Shown piece by piece: positions 16,724-22,361 of a DNA stretch of 25,407 nucleotides. The translations under genes and the position numbers were made by a program. Numbering within the stretch: the first letter of the stretch is position 1; the number at the start of each line of letters is the position of its first letter. This DNA comes from a virus. Below the pieces are notes generated by a model. It did not search any database. It saw only the letters and a list, made by a program, of their open reading frames with translations, and had not been told where the DNA came from. The DNA lies in the IMG/VR virus record IMGVR_UViG_3300042305_001518, positions 1 to 25,407 of that record; one strand, 5' to 3'.

Positions 16724-16745
16724 CACTGCCAGATACACTGCCAGA
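16724..16745 (+). repeat. Two tandem arm-type repeats, left side of attP
   Basis: CACTGCCAGA occurs at 16724-16733 and again at 16736-16745, a 12-bp period. With the three related copies right of the core they fit the consensus [CT][AG]CTGCC[AG]GA. Tandem, phased copies of this length are typical of arm sites bound by the N-terminal domain of tyrosine integrases. Binding is inferred, not shown. Confidence 0.55.
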
Positions 16746-16781
16746 GTGCCCGCCAACCCGCATGAATGCTGGGTCCGCAGA

Positions 16782-16821
16782 TGATTACAAATCAGGTGCT
16801 CTACCACTGAGCTATACCGGC
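16782..16821 (-). pseudogene. 5' half of tRNA-Thr (anticodon TGT): attP core
   Basis: Read on the minus strand from 16821, the sequence gives acceptor strand GCCGGTA, then TA, a D-arm GCTCAGTGGTAGAGC, and the anticodon arm CTGATTTGTAATCA with anticodon TGT at 16787-16789. After about 40 bases the match stops: the lower anticodon stem does not pair (CC against TC), and no T-arm or 3' acceptor strand follows. It is therefore half a tRNA gene, ending at the anticodon loop where tyrosine integrases commonly cross over. It is adjacent to the integrase gene. Integration into a host tRNA-Thr would rebuild a whole gene. Confidence 0.75.
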
Positions 16822-16886
16822 GACTCTCAAATTCCTGCGTAGATAAGCGTCCGTCGTCGTCCAAAATTGTCCCGCGGGACCACCCT

Positions 16887-16940
16887 CGCTGCCGGACGAT
16901 CCGCCTAAGTGCTGCCGGATCTTGAGGCACTCCGGCAGTG
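16887..16940. repeat. Three arm-type repeats, right side of attP
   Basis: Copies of the same 10-bp motif lie at 16887-16896 (CGCTGCCGGA), at 16910-16919 (TGCTGCCGGA) and, inverted, at 16931-16940 (minus strand CACTGCCGGA). They sit between the tRNA core and the integrase start. The last copies are close enough to the start to allow integrase to repress its own gene. Confidence 0.5.
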
Positions 16941-16980
16941 CATGCTTGCACTGTGAATTTTGCCATGTCATGAGTGCGGC

Positions 16981-18102
16981 ATGGAAACCACGCACACGAT
17001 CAAAAGCAGCGCTCTCACCGGAGCCATTCACAAAGTCGGCAACTCCCCATTTTGGCAGCTCAAATTCTACCACCCTAGCGACCGGAAGCGGAAGCGGGTC
17101 AGCCTCGGCACCGAAGACCTTGCGCTGGCCAAGGTCAAAGCCAAGGTCATCCTCGATGACACCGCGGCCAAGGGTATCGCCGCCCTGCGCGATCACGCGC
17201 TGCGCGACAACTCGGAGACTATTGGTGCGGCGATCCGTCATTACGAGATGGTCAGCAAGATCAATAGCAGGCACGAAAATGTCAATTGTATGCTCCGGTT
17301 CCTGCGATGCGCGCTCGGCACCGACGACGTCGAGGCCATCAAGTCCAAGCCGCTGTCGATCCTGACGCCCGCGCTCATCTCGAAGTACCAGCGCAACTAC
17401 AAGGGCAGCCCCTACTCCGTCCGTACCAACCTCGCCTCGACGCGCTCGATCTTCGCACACTCCCTCGAATGGGAAGGCTTCGAGCTGCCGGACAACATCG
17501 CCACGTTTTGCGCGGCCACGACCGGCATGAAGGCGCCGGTCAGCACGTTCGTGCGTATCGCGCCGGAGATCCTCGAAAAAATGGACGCTTCGAGCAAGGC
17601 CATGGGCGGGTCCGTCCGCCGCGCGTATTTACTAACTCGATACCTCGGTATGACCCCCTCGGAGTGTGCCGCCTGCCGCAAGTCATGGATCGAGGACCGC
17701 GAGGACCGGAAGGTCATCGTGATCATCGAGCGGCCGGAAGAAGGCGTCACGCTCAAGACCGGCCACAATCGCGGCAGGGTCATGAGCCTACCGGAGTGGA
17801 TGTCCGCGGAGCTGCTCGATGTCGAGGGCGACTACCTCATCACCGGTAAGACCTTCGAGGCGCGCAAGAGATTCATGGAGCGGATGTTCAATGCGTGGGT
17901 CCGCGAGTTCATCCCCGACCGGCGCTCGGCAGCTTACGAGCTGCGACGTCAGGCCGGTTCCGACATGTTGAACGCGACCGGCAAGATCTCGCTGGTGCAG
18001 CACATGCTCGGCCACACCAGCCCCCAGACGACGGCGAGATTCTACGCGGTGTACGACCGCGAGGTGGACGTCGCGTCAGTCTGGGATAAGTCCAGTAATT
18101 AG
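16981..18102 (+). CDS. int: Tyrosine recombinase / phage integrase
   Basis: I prefer the ATG at 16981 (373 residues); a TTG at 16960 would add 7 residues. An N-terminal arm-binding type domain (FWQLKFYHPSDRKRKRVSLGT, short beta strands) is followed by a helical core-binding domain and the catalytic domain. Visible catalytic elements are the beta-hairpin lysine in TLKTGHNRGRV, Arg322 in YELRRQAGS, His345 in MLGHTS and the nucleophile Tyr355 in TTARFY. The first catalytic arginine position, normally in a GLRxSE motif, reads GMTPSE, so Arg I appears to be Thr. The usual box II His is Tyr. It should catalyse insertion and excision at the adjacent tRNA-Thr core. Confidence 0.88.
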   Translation: METTHTIKSSALTGAIHKVGNSPFWQLKFYHPSDRKRKRVSLGTEDLALAKVKAKVILDDTAAKGIAALRDHALRDNSETIGAAIRHYEMVSKINSRHENVNCMLRFLRCALGTDDVEAIKSKPLSILTPALISKYQRNYKGSPYSVRTNLASTRSIFAHSLEWEGFELPDNIATFCAATTGMKAPVSTFVRIAPEILEKMDASSKAMGGSVRRAYLLTRYLGMTPSECAACRKSWIEDREDRKVIVIIERPEEGVTLKTGHNRGRVMSLPEWMSAELLDVEGDYLITGKTFEARKRFMERMFNAWVREFIPDRRSAAYELRRQAGSDMLNATGKISLVQHMLGHTSPQTTARFYAVYDREVDVASVWDKSSN

Positions 18103-18139
18103 ACATGTCCGGTGCAACGTGTCTAAAAAGTAACTAAAT

Positions 18140-18160
18140 CTATCCACGTTAAGGTGGTAG
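18140..18160 (+). promoter_or_regulatory. Hairpin upstream of the 43-residue ORF
   Basis: CTA(T)CCAC-GTTAAG-GTGGTAG forms a 7-bp stem with one bulged T, 13 bases before a very strong ribosome site. A TAGAAT hexamer at 18158-18163 could be a promoter -10, but I see no convincing -35. It could be an operator or a translation-control hairpin. Confidence 0.35.
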
Positions 18161-18187
18161 AATAGATAGCGGAAAGGAGGTGCGCAG

Positions 18188-18319
18188 ATGCGTTACGATA
18201 CGTCCTCGGCGCTGGGGATCGTCTACGGTCCCTATGGCGCGACAGGGTTTGTCGGCGAGCGGAGCAACTTGAGCTGGATCACGGTCCTGTTCGAGTGGCT
18301 CGGCTTGAAGCCGGTGTAG
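18188..18319 (+). CDS. 43-residue hypothetical protein with strong ribosome site
   Basis: AAGGAGG (18174-18180) lies 7 bases before the ATG, one of the best ribosome sites in the window. The 43-residue product is MRYDTSSALGIVYGPYGATG followed by FVGERSNLSW and a C-terminal amphipathic or hydrophobic stretch ITVLFEWLGLKPV. It starts 85 bases after the integrase stop and ends just before a strong terminator, so it forms either the last gene of the integrase transcript or its own unit. No homologue is recognised. The combination of start signal and terminator argues for a real gene. Confidence 0.6.
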   Translation: MRYDTSSALGIVYGPYGATGFVGERSNLSWITVLFEWLGLKPV

Positions 18320-18325
18320 TCCCAG

Positions 18326-18357
18326 CGGCCGCTGGCAGAGATGCCCGCGGCCGTTTT
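18326..18357 (+). terminator. Rho-independent terminator
   Basis: Perfect 7-bp GC stem CGGCCGC (18326-18332) and GCGGCCG (18347-18353) with a 14-base loop, followed by TTTT. It ends the rightward integrase unit and separates it from the converging leftward operon. Confidence 0.75.
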
Positions 18358-18373
18358 GCGTTATTGAAGGAAC

Positions 18374-18625
18374 CTAGCCTTTAGATTTGTTTTCAAGCTC
18401 TGACATTGCTCGCTCCCAAGAACGAAGCGCTGCGGCATACTCTTCGTACGTATCAAAATCGCCGTGGCATGGACGCTCCGGCGCTCCACCTGCAATACAG
18501 TGGAAGATTTTGAACTCCTGAGACGCTGGCTGAAAATCTGGACGGCCAAGAGCATTCCAAGCGGCCAGCAGCTTTTTTTCATTCAGCCGCTGCTTGTTCA
18601 TCGGCGTCATTCCCGAATCATACAT
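18374..18625 (-). CDS. Hypothetical protein, last gene of the leftward operon
   Basis: The start at 18625 overlaps the upstream stop by 8 bases and has GAGGCGG a few bases before it; a second ATG (18610) is the alternative. The product is 83 residues and hydrophilic, with a probable amphipathic C-terminal helix (YEEYAAALRSWERAMSELEN). The sequence 'NEKKLLAAWNALGRPDF' suggests a small helical domain. No known family is recognised. It lies downstream of seven other small genes read in the same direction and converges on the terminator at 18326-18357. Confidence 0.6.
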   Translation of the reverse strand: MYDSGMTPMNKQRLNEKKLLAAWNALGRPDFQPASQEFKIFHCIAGGAPERPCHGDFDTYEEYAAALRSWERAMSELENKSKG

Positions 18626-18842
18626 AAGCCGCCTCGATGCGGCAAATATGCGCCTCAATCTCCGCAACTTCTTCGGCGTATGGCAGGACATCGAGTTCGA
18701 GGCAGGCGTTGCGCACGCAGCCATCGCTCAGGCACTGGCGGCGCATCATCGAGAACAGCTCCGGCGAGTCGAAGACGCGACCGGCGAGGCGCAGGCCGGA
18801 CCATGGGAAGGTGCCGGTCGAGAAGTAATCGTGACGCATCAT
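18618..18842 (-). CDS. Hypothetical protein (74 aa)
   Basis: The start overlaps the stop of the upstream lipoprotein gene as ATGA (18839-18842). The 74-residue product has four cysteines (QCLSDGCVRNACLE and ICRIE), but they are not arranged as a clear zinc motif. The C-terminal part (YAEEVAEIEAHICRIEAAY) predicts a helix. I recognise no family. Tight coupling on both sides supports real expression. Confidence 0.58.
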   Translation of the reverse strand: MMRHDYFSTGTFPWSGLRLAGRVFDSPELFSMMRRQCLSDGCVRNACLELDVLPYAEEVAEIEAHICRIEAAYV

Positions 18843-19222
18843 CGGACCTGCAGGGTTTGCGCGGTCTGTGGCGCCTTGGGTTGCGTCGCCGAGTACCAGT
18901 GCGTGTAGCGCGGCACGCGCAGCAGCAGGCGAGACGGCACGCGGGAGCCGGAGGGATACAACGCCTCCTCGTAGCTCTGCGTATCGTGCGGGACGTACGC
19001 TTGGAAGCGTGTCGGCTTCTGCCAGTTGCCAAACTTATCGGCGACGACCTTGAGCTGCAGCGGTGTGGTGCCGACGTATTCGGCGTTCATGTAGATGATC
19101 GCGCCGGTCGGCAGGCTACGGATGTCGATAGTCAGCACCGGCAGCGCCTGTTCGGTGTTGTAGTCGTTGGGTGTGGCGGCGCAGCCTGCTAGGGCCAGCG
19201 CGAGGATGGCGAGCGGTCTCAT
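18839..19222 (-). CDS. Lipoprotein with PEGA-like repeat
   Basis: This 127-residue product starts MRPLAILALALAGC, a very short lipoprotein signal with the Cys at residue 14. Residues about 30-60 (LTIDIRSLPTGAIIYMNAEYVGTTPLQLKV) match the PEGA surface-domain pattern (P-x-G-A-x-x-Y-x-N-x-x-Y-x-G-T-T-P). The mature protein would be anchored in the envelope. AGGAGG precedes the start by 4 bases, and the start overlaps the upstream stop as ATGA. An envelope lipoprotein in an early or lysogeny operon is a candidate for superinfection exclusion or host surface modification. That function is inference. Confidence 0.7.
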   Translation of the reverse strand: MRPLAILALALAGCAATPNDYNTEQALPVLTIDIRSLPTGAIIYMNAEYVGTTPLQLKVVADKFGNWQKPTRFQAYVPHDTQSYEEALYPSGSRVPSRLLLRVPRYTHWYSATQPKAPQTAQTLQVR

Positions 19223-19404
19223 GCGACCTCCTCGATGGGTAGCATCAGTTGCGGGTCCGCGGCCTCCTTGCGGGCGAGCTGCACCATGTGCGCGTGGCTG
19301 ATGACCAGCTCGGTCAACTTGAGCGCCGCCTGCAGATCGTAGTCGTGGTCCGCGTTGAACGTGGCCGCGGACTGCGCGATGGCGTGGGTGTTGAGGGTGG
19401 TCAT
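19219..19404 (-). CDS. Hypothetical protein (61 aa)
   Basis: The product is 61 residues, starting MTTLNTHAIAQSAATFNADH, helical and moderately acidic, with no membrane span. GGAGG lies 4 bases before the ATG, and the start overlaps the upstream stop as ATGA (19401-19404). Function unknown; it is a small member of the coupled leftward operon. Confidence 0.6.
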   Translation of the reverse strand: MTTLNTHAIAQSAATFNADHDYDLQAALKLTELVISHAHMVQLARKEAADPQLMLPIEEVA

Positions 19405-19622
19405 ATGTCCTCCTTCACGCCCTCGAAGATGTTGCTCTCGCGGGCCTGCTTGGCTTCTTCGATCCATTGCTGCAGCGATAGCCTGTTGAGGTGGGGCACC
19501 ATGACACACTCGCCGCGCTGGTATTCGGTGACGGTGTCCACGAAGTAGAAGTATCCGTCGCCGTTCCCGACCACCTCCAGATTGAGGTGGCGGATGGCTT
19601 TGTTGATGCGCGCGGTGGTCAT
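19401..19622 (-). CDS. Hypothetical protein (73 aa)
   Basis: This 73-residue protein has the layout INKAIRHLNLEVVGNGDGYF then YFVDTVTEYQRGECVMVPHL and LSLQQWIEEAKQARES. An N-terminal helix, a beta-hairpin and a C-terminal helix make a compact fold that I have seen in small phage and plasmid proteins of unknown function. Start and upstream stop overlap (ATGA, 19619-19622). There is no strong ribosome site, so coupling probably drives translation. Confidence 0.6.
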   Translation of the reverse strand: MTTARINKAIRHLNLEVVGNGDGYFYFVDTVTEYQRGECVMVPHLNRLSLQQWIEEAKQARESNIFEGVKEDI

Positions 19623-19846
19623 TGTAGTGCGAGGATGATGGAGCGGCCCGCGGAAGTGGTCGGCTCCCAGTTGATGATGCGGACAACCGCTGATGACGGC
19701 ATGCCGCGGGTGATAGCACGATCTTCGCGGCGAGTCGCCTGCAATGCGGCATGCGCCGTCTTGTAGGTGGTGCCGCGCTCCTTTGCCAGCCAGCCGGTCG
19801 GCAGCTCGCGGATCGTTGTCGATTTGCGGATGACGTGTGCGTTCAT
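19619..19846 (-). CDS. Hypothetical protein, possible HTH (75 aa)
   Basis: The ATG at 19846 shares a base with the upstream stop (TGATG); a GTG at 19849 is an alternative. The 75-residue product contains RELPTGWLAKERGTTYKTAH followed by AALQATRRE, which could form a helix-turn-helix (roughly residues 13-38). The rest, VVRIINWEPTTSAG, is short and beta-like. A DNA-binding role is possible but not secure. Confidence 0.58.
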   Translation of the reverse strand: MNAHVIRKSTTIRELPTGWLAKERGTTYKTAHAALQATRREDRAITRGMPSSAVVRIINWEPTTSAGRSIILALQ

Positions 19847-20106
19847 CACGCAGCCTTCCGGTTAAGCACAGGTATCTCCGAGTTCGCGGAGATGGCAATG
19901 CACTTCGGCTTGGCCTTCACGGTCACGGTCTGGCCCATCAGGGTGGTGAACGTGCGGGGTTCGACCGGCAGCGCGATGTAGGCTGCCGTGGGTGTGACGC
20001 GCTCGACGCGCACCTGTCGGCCGTCGTAGCGGACAAGGTCGCCGGTGCGGAGGCGGGTGAGTTGCTGGTTGAAGTTCCAGCGGATGTGTGTGGTGTGTGG
20101 TTTCAT
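19846..20106 (-). CDS. Hypothetical beta-barrel-like protein (86 aa)
   Basis: The start at 20106 has GGAGGACG just upstream. The 86-residue product has a central region LRTGDLVRYDGRQVRVERV then TAAYIALPVEPRTFTTLMGQ, with the GDLVRYDGR segment typical of small SH3-like barrels. It is basic and has no membrane span. Only 13 bases separate it from the preceding gene in the operon. Possibly a nucleic-acid-binding accessory protein; unproven. Confidence 0.62.
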   Translation of the reverse strand: MKPHTTHIRWNFNQQLTRLRTGDLVRYDGRQVRVERVTPTAAYIALPVEPRTFTTLMGQTVTVKAKPKCIAISANSEIPVLNRKAA

Positions 20107-20119
20107 AACTCGTCCTCCG

Positions 20120-20506
20120 TTAGACTCCGTAGTAGTAGCGGCCTTGGAAGGCGCTAAACGCATCCGTGTTCGGCCAAGTCATTTCGCCAGACTCGCCATC
20201 GTTCCATGTGACCATCGCGCCGATGACGGCAACGCCGTTTTCGTCTGCGGTGGTGTAGCACGTTCCGACTTTGATGGGACGCCTTGTTGCCCCGCCAAGC
20301 AGCGCCGCGAAGCGCTGCTCGACTTGGTCTTCGAGGTCAGGGTTGTTGAGGAGCTGGTTGATCGAGAACAGACCAAGGAAGTCCGCGATGAATTCGGCCT
20401 TGTCCTGCGTCTCGCTCCAGCGGCGAGCGTCGTTGATGGTTGCGGACTCGATCTTCTGCGCAGCCGTGGTGTTCGCTGCGTCCGTTGTGTGTGTATGCGT
20501 TGTCAT
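20120..20506 (-). CDS. Hypothetical protein, first gene of the leftward operon
   Basis: The product is 128 residues. The N-terminal 25 residues are rich in Thr, Ala and His. The middle (FIADFLGLFSINQLLNNPDLEDQVEQRF) is helical, and the C-terminal part (VAVIGAMVTWNDGESGEMTW) is beta-rich. No ribosome site precedes the ATG, but a good promoter lies so close that the mRNA would begin only about 5 bases upstream. This suggests a leaderless or nearly leaderless message. Function unknown. Confidence 0.62.
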   Translation of the reverse strand: MTTHTHTTDAANTTAAQKIESATINDARRWSETQDKAEFIADFLGLFSINQLLNNPDLEDQVEQRFAALLGGATRRPIKVGTCYTTADENGVAVIGAMVTWNDGESGEMTWPNTDAFSAFQGRYYYGV

Positions 20507-20517
20507 TACAAGTGCGG

Positions 20518-20546
20518 ACTTTAGAGGACGACTGTGGACGCGTCAA
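20518..20546 (-). promoter_or_regulatory. Promoter of the leftward operon
   Basis: On the minus strand TTGACG (20541-20546) is followed after exactly 17 bases by TAAAGT (20518-20523). This is a good housekeeping-sigma promoter match. Predicted start of transcription is near 20511, leaving about 5 bases before the ATG at 20506. Confidence 0.55.
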
Positions 20547-20580
20547 AGAAATAATTTAGCCCCTGCATGGTGAAAATGCG

Positions 20581-20617
20581 TTTTTCTCTGTAAATCAGCG
20601 ACTTACAGGCAGAAAAA
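20581..20617. promoter_or_regulatory. Extended inverted repeat upstream of the leftward operon
   Basis: CTGTAA (20588-20593) and TTACAG (20603-20608) form an inverted repeat, extended outward by TTTTTCT and AGAAAAA with a 2-base offset. No T-run follows the hairpin on either strand, so it is not a normal terminator. Being just upstream of the promoter at 20518-20546, it may be an operator or upstream element. Confidence 0.35.
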
Positions 20618-20619
20618 AA

Positions 20620-20880
20620 TTACTGCTCGGCGAGAAACTGCTGCAGTTTTTCCTGCGTTTGCTTGAGGTGCCGCACCGTCATGCCTCGGAACTGGTCCGT
20701 AAGCGGCCCTCCGAATGCCTCCTCGCAGTCGAGGAAGAATTCGAGCGCCATCTGCGCATACCGGTTGTTGCTCACGCGGTGCGCGGGCGCAGCTCGCATG
20801 ATTCTGGCGTGTAGCGTGGGCAGAAGCGAAACCGTGACGCGCTTGCTGTCGGGACGTGCTGCCCTTGTTTTGGTTTTCAT
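20620..20880 (-). CDS. Ribbon-helix-helix (Arc/CopG-like) transcriptional regulator
   Basis: The product is 86 residues from the ATG at 20880. Residues about 13-50 (KRVTVSLLPTLHARIMRAAP then AHRVSNNRYAQMALEFFL) match a ribbon-helix-helix fold: one beta strand with alternating residues and two helices. The C-terminal part is a basic helix (VRHLKQTQEKLQQF). It faces the divergent excisionase-like gene across 150 bases, the arrangement of a lysogeny switch, so it is a candidate repressor. The 10-bp-spaced direct repeat ACGTCCGC directly upstream (20881-20898) could be its operator. A longer frame from 20940 exists, but lacks support. Confidence 0.68.
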   Translation of the reverse strand: MKTKTRAARPDSKRVTVSLLPTLHARIMRAAPAHRVSNNRYAQMALEFFLDCEEAFGGPLTDQFRGMTVRHLKQTQEKLQQFLAEQ

Positions 20881-21030
20881 ACGTCCGCAAACGTCCGCCC
20901 AAGTCCTCACGATGTCAACACCGGCCCATGCGCCGGACATGGGGTCTTCACCCTATGACGCACGCTCCCCAAAAAAAAGATTTGCACGCCGGTCCGCATT
21001 GTGTGCACCTTTGCATACGCCATTACTTTT
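20881..21030. promoter_or_regulatory. Divergent regulatory region
   Basis: This 150-base gap contains ACGTCCGC twice with 10-bp spacing (20881-20888, 20891-20898). TTTGCA-type repeats occur in TTTGCACGCC near 20981 and TTTGCATACGCC near 21010, and GTGTGCAC lies near 21001. On the minus strand TTGACA lies near 20914-20919 but lacks a matching -10. A rightward pair TTGTGT-N17-ATTACT is weak. The repeats are plausible binding sites for the two flanking regulators. Confidence 0.4.
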
Positions 21031-21222
21031 ATGACCACACCTCTTGTACTAACTGTCACCGAAGCGGCTAAAGCCGTCCGCTGCCGCCGCACCGTCCTCG
21101 AAAACTATATCCGCACCGGAGAACTCACCGCGTTCAGCGTGGGCGGACAACGAGGGACGCGCATCTCTCACCGCGCGCTCGAAGCCTTCATGCAGAAGCG
21201 CGCCCTGCGCACCAGCAAGTAG
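21031..21222 (+). CDS. Excisionase-like MerR-type DNA-binding protein
   Basis: This 63-residue protein reads MTTPLVLTVTEAAKAVRCRR, continues TVLENYIRTGELTAF and SVGGQRGTRISHRALEAFM. It matches the short winged-helix DNA-binding domain of excisionases and MerR-like regulators (helix 1 TVTEAAKAV, recognition helix RRTVLENYIRTGEL, wing GTRISHRA). Small size and position opposite the repressor-like gene suggest a directionality factor (Xis) or Cro-like regulator. No strong ribosome site precedes the start. Confidence 0.72.
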   Translation: MTTPLVLTVTEAAKAVRCRRTVLENYIRTGELTAFSVGGQRGTRISHRALEAFMQKRALRTSK

Positions 21223-21227
21223 CCTTT

Positions 21228-21359
21228 ATGACAAACACACCCACCATGCTCGAAGCCCTGAGCTACCTCACCGACACGACGTTTGTGTCCGTCGTCGCGC
21301 TGACGTTCAGCGTGTTCATCGCCCTCGAAGTCATCAACCGCATCGGAGGACGGTCATGA
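21228..21359 (+). CDS. 43-residue membrane protein
   Basis: The ATG at 21228 lies 6 bases after the previous stop, and the stop overlaps the next start as ATGA (21356-21359). The 43-residue product has one hydrophobic segment (FVSVVALTFSVFIALEVI, about residues 19-36), followed by a short basic tail NRIGGRS. It is a small single-pass membrane protein of unknown function, the first of a coupled series of early genes. Confidence 0.5.
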   Translation: MTNTPTMLEALSYLTDTTFVSVVALTFSVFIALEVINRIGGRS

Positions 21360-21661
21360 TCGACCTTATTCGCACCCCCGAAGCCGACACCTGCGAGTGC
21401 GGCAACCCTGAGTGCCTCGGCGCCGCCGATGTGGTCGAGGCTGTTGTCGCTGACTTGGTCGAGTCACTGCCGCAGCTCGAATCTCCCCTGCTCAAGTTGA
21501 TCAAGGAGCGCAATGAAGCTCGCCGCCTAGCCGCCGCCATGGTCAACGCCATGAGCATCGGCATGCTCGCGCAGAGCGTGGCCATGGAGAAAGCCTTCAC
21601 CGACGTCTGCAAGGCGCAGCGCGGGTGGGACAAGCACAGCTATGAACCGGAGGGCGCGTAG
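21356..21661 (+). CDS. Hypothetical early protein (101 aa)
   Basis: The product is 101 residues. The N-terminal part has a short cysteine cluster, TCECGNPECLG (residues 12-22), which could bind metal with few ligands. The remainder is helical and includes LKLIKERNEARRLAAAMVNA. The start has GGAGGACG just upstream and overlaps the previous stop. The last base of the stop overlaps the GTG start of the following gene. Function unknown. Confidence 0.62.
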   Translation: MIDLIRTPEADTCECGNPECLGAADVVEAVVADLVESLPQLESPLLKLIKERNEARRLAAAMVNAMSIGMLAQSVAMEKAFTDVCKAQRGWDKHSYEPEGA

Positions 21662-22047
21662 TGAGCGACGCCGACCGGATTCAACAGCTCGAAGCGCAAC
21701 TGCGCAACACCGAAGAGCAGCTCAAGACCTACAAGGACAAAATCGACAAGGATGACCTGATCCGCTGCCTGCGCGCATCACGCGACAGCTACCTCTGGGA
21801 GACCTACCGGCTTAAGGACCGTATCGCCGACCTTGAGCAACAGAACGACGGACTGCGCGACGACAACATGAAGTGCGACGCGATGATGCGAGCCGCACGC
21901 AACGAGAGTAGCAACCTCAAGGCGGAGCTTGTTCGCGCCGATGAATACGAGCGCGAACTTTCCGAAGAGATCGGCGACCTGCGCTGCTCGATCCGCTCCG
22001 CATGGGACGAGATCAACCGGCTGCAACGCATGGAGGTCGCAGCATGA
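21661..22047 (+). CDS. Coiled-coil early protein (128 aa)
   Basis: The GTG start shares a base with the previous stop. The 128-residue product is almost entirely a heptad-like coiled coil (IQQLEAQLRNTEEQLKTYKD, DLEQQNDGLRDDNMK, LSEEIGDLRCSIRSAWDEIN). It has no membrane segment or enzymatic motif. The stop overlaps the next start as ATGA (22044-22047). Proteins of this type are common in early phage operons and may act by binding partners; no specific function is claimed. Confidence 0.65.
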   Translation: MSDADRIQQLEAQLRNTEEQLKTYKDKIDKDDLIRCLRASRDSYLWETYRLKDRIADLEQQNDGLRDDNMKCDAMMRAARNESSNLKAELVRADEYERELSEEIGDLRCSIRSAWDEINRLQRMEVAA

Positions 22048-22361
22048 CGACCGCGCACCGACTCACCCACCGCGCGAAAGCGTTCAGCCTTGAGACCTAC
22101 GAGAGCGGCTCTCGCTGGCGCTCGAACGCGGCCATGGCCATGGACCGCGTGAGCGACGGCACTGAGATCCTTGCCGACCTCGTAGACCATGTCTCGCGCG
22201 CCTTCCGCAAAGGACGCGCGTCCGCTCACCTCACCCGCAAAGAAGCCTACCACGCAGCGCACGCATCCGGTCGCCGCGATGCCTTCATGAGCGGCTACCG
22301 ATTTGCCCTGAGATACCAACGCCCAAGCCTAACCCCACATGAATATCGGAAAGAAAATTAA
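22044..22361 (+). CDS. Hypothetical basic early protein (105 aa)
   Basis: I chose the ATG at 22044 because of the ATGA overlap and the GGAGGTCG upstream. The 105-residue product is basic and helical (RVSDGTEILADLVDHVSRAF, then HLTRKEAYHAAHASGRRDAF). The C-terminal ARG-rich region could bind nucleic acid. No family recognised. It is the fourth coupled gene after the excisionase-like gene. Confidence 0.6.
   Translation: MTTAHRLTHRAKAFSLETYESGSRWRSNAAMAMDRVSDGTEILADLVDHVSRAFRKGRASAHLTRKEAYHAAHASGRRDAFMSGYRFALRYQRPSLTPHEYRKEN

Larger units (their letters stand above)
16668..16959. other. Attachment-site region (attP) between structural genes and integrase
   Basis: This 292-base non-coding stretch holds the tRNA-Thr half gene (16782-16821) and five copies of a 10-bp repeat on its two sides, which are described separately. 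It also holds a perfect 12-bp palindrome GTCCCGCGGGAC (16869-16880) and a short hairpin CCGT-CAAAA-ACGG (16709-16721, approximate) that on the minus strand is followed by TTTT. This could be a weak leftward terminator. No protein gene is supported here. Confidence 0.6.

Noticed and set aside
16741-16821. A complete tRNA-Thr gene
   Set aside because: Only the 5' half is present. The lower anticodon stem mismatches, and no T-arm or 3' acceptor strand pairs with GCCGGTA.
16619-16966. Minus-strand 115-residue ORF across the attachment region
   Set aside because: It contains RRYSSVVEHLICN, the well-known false translation of a tRNA 5' half, so it is not a gene.
20588-20608. Inverted repeat considered as a terminator
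   Set aside because: The T-runs precede the hairpin on both strands, so no U-tract would follow the stem. Kept only as a possible operator.
20881-20940. Upstream start for the ribbon-helix-helix gene at 20940
   Set aside because: The extra 20 residues cover the putative operator repeats and resemble no part of the fold. The ATG at 20880 is better placed.
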